A stretch of DNA of 10,812 nucleotides, taken from Phoronis ovalis. Taxonomy: Eukaryota; Phoronida; Phoronidae. The notes beneath the pieces were generated by a model. The model saw nothing but the letters and a program-made list of their open reading frames with translations. It did not search any database and was not told the DNA's origin. This document shows positions 1 through 6,600 of the stretch, piece by piece. The stretch spans positions 1 to 10,812 of the forward strand of contig JAOXYB010059679.1 in assembly GCA_028565635.1 (NCBI GenBank), written 5' to 3'. A program made the position numbers and the translations under genes. Numbering within the stretch: position 1 is the first letter of the stretch; every line of letters begins with the position of its first letter.

Positions 1-160
1 AGTACAAGGAAAAGATAGCTACTACAGTAGTAATTATTGAAGTACAAGGAAAAGATAGCTACTACAGTAGTAATTATTGAAGTACAAGGAAAAGATAGCT
101 ACTACAGTAGTAATTATTGCAGTACAAGGAAAAAATAGCTACTGCAGTAGCAATTATTTT
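1..160. repeat. 40-bp minisatellite, four copies, cut by the window start
   Basis: Four head-to-tail copies of a 40-bp unit lie at 1-40, 41-80, 81-120 and 121-160. The first three are nearly identical, differing only at the last base of copy 3. Copy 4 has diverged. Each unit contains an inverted repeat: TACTAC-A-GTAGTA in copies 1-3, and a perfect 14-bp palindrome GCTACTGCAGTAGC in copy 4. The array begins in register at base 1, so it very probably extends to the left. It lies in the intron before exon 1, about 410 bp from the acceptor. Confidence 0.95.
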
Positions 161-573
161 AATAAGTGCTGAATTATATGTAAATGATCATCATGTAGGT
201 TATTCATGTATATGTTGAAGTACTCTGTGTAGTTTTTCAACTAGCTTGATATTATGTGTCATATTGGTAGGATTTTGTTTTGAATTATTAGTATTAAGTG
301 ATAAAAATTTCAAGGATATTAAGTAAATCTTAAAAAATTATAAATTAATAACAAAGAACTTGATGTACTGTTATAAGGTAAATGACAAATTCCTGTTAAA
401 TACTCGAAGCAGAAAATGAAGTAATCCAATGTCGTTTTGTCTTTACTGGGACATGCAAATCCCGATCAAATCCCGATCTGTGCTTCCTGTTCCACAGTCC
501 GCTTTGTTGTGTTTGTTATCCCGTCTTTTCTATTCCTACGTTGTATGATTATTTATTTTATTATCCCACGCAG
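161..573 (+). other. Intron upstream of exon 1 (3' part)
   Basis: This is AT-rich non-coding sequence ending in a pyrimidine/T-rich stretch and the acceptor CCCACGCAG at 573. It holds one small tandem duplication of AAATCCCGATC (457-467 and 468-478), just after an ATGCAAAT octamer at 453-460. I see no exon with a usable frame here. The phase-1 entry to exon 1 shows that an upstream coding exon exists outside the window. Confidence 0.7.
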
Positions 574-681
574 GAGCCATGCAAACTAAGGGTGTATCTG
601 CCCCACCTGTACCACCCAAGCCTAAAAAATGGGTGCCTGTACAAGGTGTTCCTAGAGCTAAAAGATGGGGACCTTTTCGTG
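574..681 (+). CDS. CAP: CAP exon 1 of window: SH3-ligand-like segment (36 codons)
   Basis: The acceptor is TTATCCCACGCAG and the donor is CGTG|GTCAGT. Entry and exit are both phase 1, and the length is 108 nt. The peptide includes APPVPPKPKKW, a proline-rich stretch with overlapping PxxP and trailing Lys residues typical of SH3-domain ligands. It then runs KRWGPFR and joins exon 2 to make RWGPFRGEPNRKDFKPV. An alternative donor at 645|646 (AAG|GTGTTC) is also phase 1. It lacks the favourable A-G-T at +4 to +6 and would remove the Trp-containing motif, so I prefer 681. The ATG at 579 is in frame, but the good upstream acceptor and phase-1 start argue for an internal exon. Reading past the donor gives a stop within 17 codons. 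Confidence 0.75.
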
Positions 682-3600
682 GTCAGTTCTGCTTGTGGCA
701 TGTTACATCTAGGAGCATTAATGCTTAATACTGCAGAATCTCGCTGATTGCGAAATTACCCGGTAGAATTACATTTCCCTATGTATTGGTAACACAAGAG
801 TAAAACCATGCTTTCAAACATGTTTTCTTAAAGTATGCATAATCTAAATAATGGATAAAACTGGTTAGAGTTTATTGGAAATATGTGTGAAATAACAGAA
901 ATGAGAATACAGGATCTTTAGATGGTTTTACATGTGAGTTATCAGTACTTCTAAGGAACCGTATTAACTATTGCAGACCATTTTGAATGTCAGTTCCTGC
1001 AAAGTAGTAGTTAATACATTTTAATGCTAAAATTGTTAAAACTTATGCATGTATTTCCTAAGGAGCATTAAAACATAACATGCAGAAGATCACAAATCCT
1101 AACAGGTCTGCTCAACGTTTTGTAAGTTTGCTGTACAACAGCCTGCAGAGTTTTAATGTAATGTCCCACCTTTTAGATGCACGCCATTTTTGTTTTGGTT
1201 TGTAAAAGCAGTTAATAGTATAATATTTTGTTTTTAATGTAGAATTTTAAAAGTTGTTAATATTTTTCGTTGGTTTTGTATAAGTATTGTAGATTACTGA
1301 TTTCTTATCATAAGTACGTAACTGCATTGTAGGTTCATGTGTAAACTTTGCTACGTTATTAGGTATTAAATGAGTATGGCATCTATGAGAGCTACAGTTA
1401 AGGTATCGCAAAAAGTTTTAACTTTGAAATAAAAAAATAAAAAATTCTCTAGGAGTAAATTTAATTTCAATTTATGCACTTCTAAGTTGTTGACCGGGAA
1501 TTTCAGAATAATTCAAATTTTTTTAAATTATGTAATCACGGAAAGTGTGAGTCATTATTAAGTTATCAAAAAAAGTTGCTACTTTCTGTGTTTTGTTTTT
1601 ATGCGGATGTGAACCTGGCAAACAGTAATAGCACTAACATGTAGTACTCATGGATCAGAAAATAGTAGTGTCTCTCCCACTGTCCATGTTGAAGTATTAT
1701 TTGCTGCGGAGTATTGACCAGTCTGTGTTCAAAATCATACAGAGCATTAAACATATGGAAACTAATGGCATTGGATGAGATTTGAGCGTATAATTATACA
1801 TGTTCCATGTTAAAGCTTCTTTAACTATTTGGAATTTGGATTTGGAAACTTTTGATTTTTTTAATACAGCTGTATGTATCTTCAAACACAGAAGAGGTTG
1901 TAACTACAAGCAAAGATTTTGAAATGTTTTGAGTTCTGAAGTGATAGTCAGTCATACACATTATTGCACTGTCATGTAACTTTGCTGTAATGTCTTATAC
2001 TGTGTTTTGCCCACTGGTTTGTTGACTTCACATACAAATAGTAAAAAAAAAAAAACGGGCGAGGTTCTTCATAATTTTGCACAATTTTTAACTACATTGC
2101 ATGATGTTACCGAACAGCTACATCTGCATACATGAATACATGTCACAAAGGACAAAGTACAGTATACACCGTGACAACAAAGTCATATATCTATACAATT
2201 GAATCTGATTAGTTATTTGTTTTTCTGGTTTTGTTGTTGTCATCACTGCACTCTTTGCATGTTTAGGTGAACCCAATAGAAAAGATTTCAAGCCGGTACC
2301 TTTTGGAGCCGTTAGCACCATGAATGTAACAATTAGTTCTAAAAAAGGTGAGTGAATGAAGCACAGTAGAGCATTATGTTGTCACCTGTACATGATGAAA
2401 TTACAAGCTGGATAGATATGGCTTGTATCCTTTTGTATACTGCAGTGTACACCAGTCTTTAGGAGGGGGGTACCACATATTTGGACATTTCTTTTTGTTG
2501 TAAAGTTAGTCAGTTATGTTTTGAAGCAGTTGTAATTTGCAAAAACCATGAAAGCATATGTTATAGTTAAAAAGTATAATTTTATTCTCCGGGATTATAC
2601 TAGTACTCTTACGATATGTGTACGTGATTCATGTTCATGTTAAGGAAACATAGGGTGTGATAATCGCTATGCCTAATAGTGCAATAAAGAAGAACGAATT
2701 TGCCACATAACATTTATAGACTAGTGTGTTCTCAGGAACTGACAATCTGGATATCTCCAGCCACACAAGAATGAATGCTTAGACATTTTTTTGTAATGAA
2801 TTTTCAAGTAATCTGAATAACATGTCTGACTGCTTTTTCAAATTAACTCACCAAAACTTTTATTTGCTTTTAATGTTAAGAAAATGTGTGTTTGTGCTTT
2901 CTATTATTAGCCTGCATATCACGAAGTATATATTGCATCTGCGAAAATTAATCTGGAATCTTCTCAGATTTTTCAACGAAAAAGCTGGACAGGCTTAAAT
3001 GACACAGTATGTGTGACACTGTTATTTGGTTTCGTTAAATGTTATGAATGTCTTATTAACATGTAACATGTGTGACAACGAATACCTGTTACAGAGCCAG
3101 AGAGGCCACCATCACCGCCTTTGAGTCCGATTTTCTCCGCTATGGCATTCGCCCGAGAATTACACAGCCAAAAAGCTGTTCGCAACCAAGCGCCATCATG
3201 GGGTAACTTCATACTTTATGCATTGTGATACATTACGAGACATGCTTTACAGTTCCTTACCTTTACCATGCCACTAGCATGAACGGCTGTATGCAATCAA
3301 AATGGTTTCGTAATGCTCCCTGTATTTTCCAGCTGTGTAGGCTTCTAGACCTGTATGCTCCAGTTACTCATAGTAAATATGCGTAAATTTACTATGAACT
3401 CTGGCTAGTTCAGTGTTGGGTGATTCTGGTAAATATTCTTTCGCATGGAAAGGCATGTCAGTATTTCAAAATGACATTATGATGAACACCATTCATATAT
3501 TAAATCTAAATTTAATGGAATTTCCTTTGTTGACGAATTCATGCCTGCACTGGCGTCATTACTGTCAGCTTGCTTTTCAAACTTCTTCTGTTAGATAGTC

Positions 3601-6600
3601 GTTTCCTTCCAGTATTATTTTTGCTTGCTTTTTGTTGTCTTTCTTTTTCTTCCATTTCCTTCCCGTAGTGAACACATAGAATTTGCTTGCATTGGTTAGA
3701 GTTTTTCCTAATTAGTTTGCCTAGTTTTATAGAATAGTAAAACAGAATCCTACCAAAGTTTAATGTAGTCATTAATAGGGATTCATTTCTATCACGACAC
3801 CTTGTTATATCCACAAACTTTATGTACATTCTATGTGTATTTCATAGATTGCATATGTGCGCGCTGTACTTGTAACAAGTGACACAGGTTAAGTTTATAA
3901 TTTTATCACTACTTGTGTTCCCTGGTTTGTTTAGCTTACCGACTAAGACGTAGTATTAGATCCGCTTACTTGCTTAAAATCGTGTTTTTTCTATTATGTT
4001 AATTTTCACTTTTTGTGATGTTTCCATTTTCACTTTTCTGTGTAGCAGATGGTAGTAAGCCTCGGTCACAGAGCCTTTCTTCACCGCCAAACAGAATGAA
4101 TAGAGGCATGAATATTTTCATGAGGCAGCAATCACGCCACAATCGTGAAGATGGCATTGAAGGTCAGTTATCAAATGTTAACGATTCACAAGTGGGCAGA
4201 CCAGTTTCTCCTAGCAAAAAAGGCCATGCTCCGCCTGTAAGTCAAAAACCATCAAAATCACAGTCTGCCCAATGGTCACCTAGACAAAAGCCGTCAAAAC
4301 CACTATCCATCCAATTGTCACCTAGACAAAGTCTGCAAAAACCATCAAAACCGCAACCTGCCCAGTTGTCACCTAGACAAGGTCCTCCAGTGTCTCCCAA
4401 ACCCTCAATGGATCGAACGAGAAACTCACTGTCACCCAGACCATACGTGTCCAATGAAATACAGTCACACATGGCCAGCATAAAAGAGCAGCCTACACCA
4501 GAGAAAAACGAAAAGGTGTCTCCACTCCCAGGTAGAAGCCATTCTGCTGCAGATGCTAGACAGAGTTCAATGTCATCTCTTAATCAAAGCATGACTTCTA
4601 CGGAATCGTTGAGCTCCCTGTTACCTGCCAATCAGGGGCTGATAACTCCGGACAGTGATATCGAAATGACATCGCCTTCTTTTGCTCAAGAACGTAGTTT
4701 GATTGATCGAGGTATTTATGTCGCATTCTGCACGCGATTCCTAGGAGTTTTCCGTTTGGCATCACATTCTTAGCTTACCAGCGATTTATACTCATCTACT
4801 AAAAGCACTTTTAATTCCTGATGGATTTAGTGCTAGATTTAGTGGGCGCCTTTTGGGAATTATAACATCGATATGTTCTGGGTTTTTTTGTAGCCCTAAT
4901 TGCTTTTCTATATGTAAAGATGCATATTGTTGCTATTCTAAGATGTTCCAATGTTGCTTTTCGTGTTTCCAGGCTTTTTATTAGTTCCGTGTTATTGTTT
5001 TTTGTACTAATATTGAATGAATGATAATCTAAGCAGTTTTAATTGTCTTCCTTGAGATTTAAGTGATAGGACTAAACTTGATAGAAGTTTGATTATTGGA
5101 GTTGCTCTAAATGCTATGAATGTTACTGAAATAACTCTGGTGTTTTATTTTTGTATTGTAACATATTTAGCAATTGTTGGAAGTTGCTATAGTTGCATTT
5201 TGTTCAGATAATATACCTCTGTTTCTGCATTTTTCATAGTATTATTACAATCAAGGATTAATGACAGTTATATTTATTTTTACTTAGTAGAATTACACAA
5301 AGTTAATATATGAACTTTTAGATAACTCTTGGAGGCAGATCGCCTTCTTTTCATTGGTATTATTAAAAACAAATTGAAGCCACCAGTTCAAGAGGTAGGA
5401 TATGGACTGGGTGGTGACAGAGGTAGGATATGGACTGGGTGGTTTCATATTTCAGACACATTAATTTATTAATTAGGATAATATTTTATTTCAAACTGCA
5501 TTATGATAAAGACTAAAATTTAAAAAAATAGTGCTGATGCTTCTGGCTTGCTTGTTTATTTAAAGTTAAACTTGTTGTTTTTTCAGTGGACAGTGGGAGA
5601 GTGGAACAAAATAATAATTACAACAAACAACCAGCAAGTCAAGGTCAAGGTCAAGGTCAAGGTGAGACTTCTTCCAACTCAAAATATGTACTTGTTTATG
5701 CATTTTCAGAATCATAGTTCCAAGATATTGTTATTACAGTTTAGATTGGTATGTCATTCCTTGTACTTGACTCGTGATAAATAACTGCTTGTGTGAACAC
5801 ACATGGAGGATCATGTCAGCAATGATTTCAATACTATTCGTGTCATGGCTGCTTGCGGGTGTAGAATCTTGTCAGCGATGTTTTCAATGCAACTGATGTG
5901 CGACTACTTGTGTCAGCAGAGGATCTTGATATGCATGATGCAGCTGCTGATTACATTTGGTGCCTTAAAGAGATCATTCACAGATAGAAGTCAGCTTAGT
6001 ACAAATCTATAGCTGCTGATTGAGTGAACAGTTCATAGCAAAAAAATTGAAAATATGTCTGAAAATGAATAAAATCTCTAACTACTGCTCCACTGTCTTG
6101 ATTTTCCAGGTGTGTGGACCCCAGGATCAAGGCCTCCTCCATTACAATCCGAAATACGTGAGCAACAACAAGGCAGAAACAGAGAAGAGAATACTTTCCA
6201 AGATATGGCCCATGTGTGGGCTCCTGGTGGTGGCAACACACTGAAAAAAGAATTTAGATCAGTCAAATTAGACCCAAGTAAATCCCAAGAAAGAAAACAA
6301 GTGAGTATAGCTGTGAAAGAGCAGTCAACTATAGATTGTTAAAGTTTGTCTATAAACTTGTAAAAACGTTGTGCAATCTGTCAAATGACAGCACCAACAA
6401 ATATCACTACTCGATTAACTTTACTTATGTTTTTAACACTGCAGTAACTAAATAAAATTTTCACTGATATCTTAAACTGCTGGATTCATTTGTGCTCCTA
6501 ATTTCTGCAATTTAGAAAAAAGAGAGCAAGATTTGAATATTTATTTATGTTCATAAACTTTAACTTTTTCACAGCAAATGAATGGAACAAGGACAGACGA

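Larger units (their letters stand above)
682..2266 (+). other. Intron 1 (1,585 bp)
   Basis: This is the longest intron in the window: AT-rich, with donor GTCAGT and acceptor CATGTTTAG. It contains a run of 13 A at 2043-2055. At 2141-2169 it has a segment that recurs in intron 8 upstream of exon 9 (annotated separately). The short reading frames on both strands show no protein-like composition. I see no further exon with a matching phase. Confidence 0.7.

Noticed and set aside
1-160. CRISPR-like array at the window start
   Set aside because: The 40-bp units are contiguous with no unique spacers, and the surroundings are a eukaryotic intron. It is an ordinary minisatellite.
579-746. ATG at 579 as the true start of the gene
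   Set aside because: The codon lies five bases inside an exon with a clear acceptor and a phase-1 entry, so an upstream coding exon is more likely. An alternative promoter cannot be excluded.
3539-3829. 96-codon minus-strand open frame in intron 3, Lys/Arg-rich
   Set aside because: It arises from T-rich plus-strand sequence. There is no splice support, domain or plausible promoter.
4242-4481. 79-codon minus-strand open frame opposite exon 4
   Set aside because: It is the antisense shadow of the KPSK/SPRQ repeat, and its Gly-Asp-Trp pattern follows directly from the plus-strand repeat. There is no independent splice or start evidence.
5803-6012. 69-codon plus-strand open frame in intron 5, with a neighbouring frame reading SAEDLDMHDAAADYIWCLKE
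   Set aside because: It briefly looked like a decayed transposon protein. There is no supported splice site, the frames are broken and no family is recognisable. The local repetition (TGTCAGC copies) explains the unusual composition.
6078-6266. Minus-strand open frames opposite exon 6
   Set aside because: They are antisense shadows. The plus-strand frame joins exons 5 and 7 cleanly.
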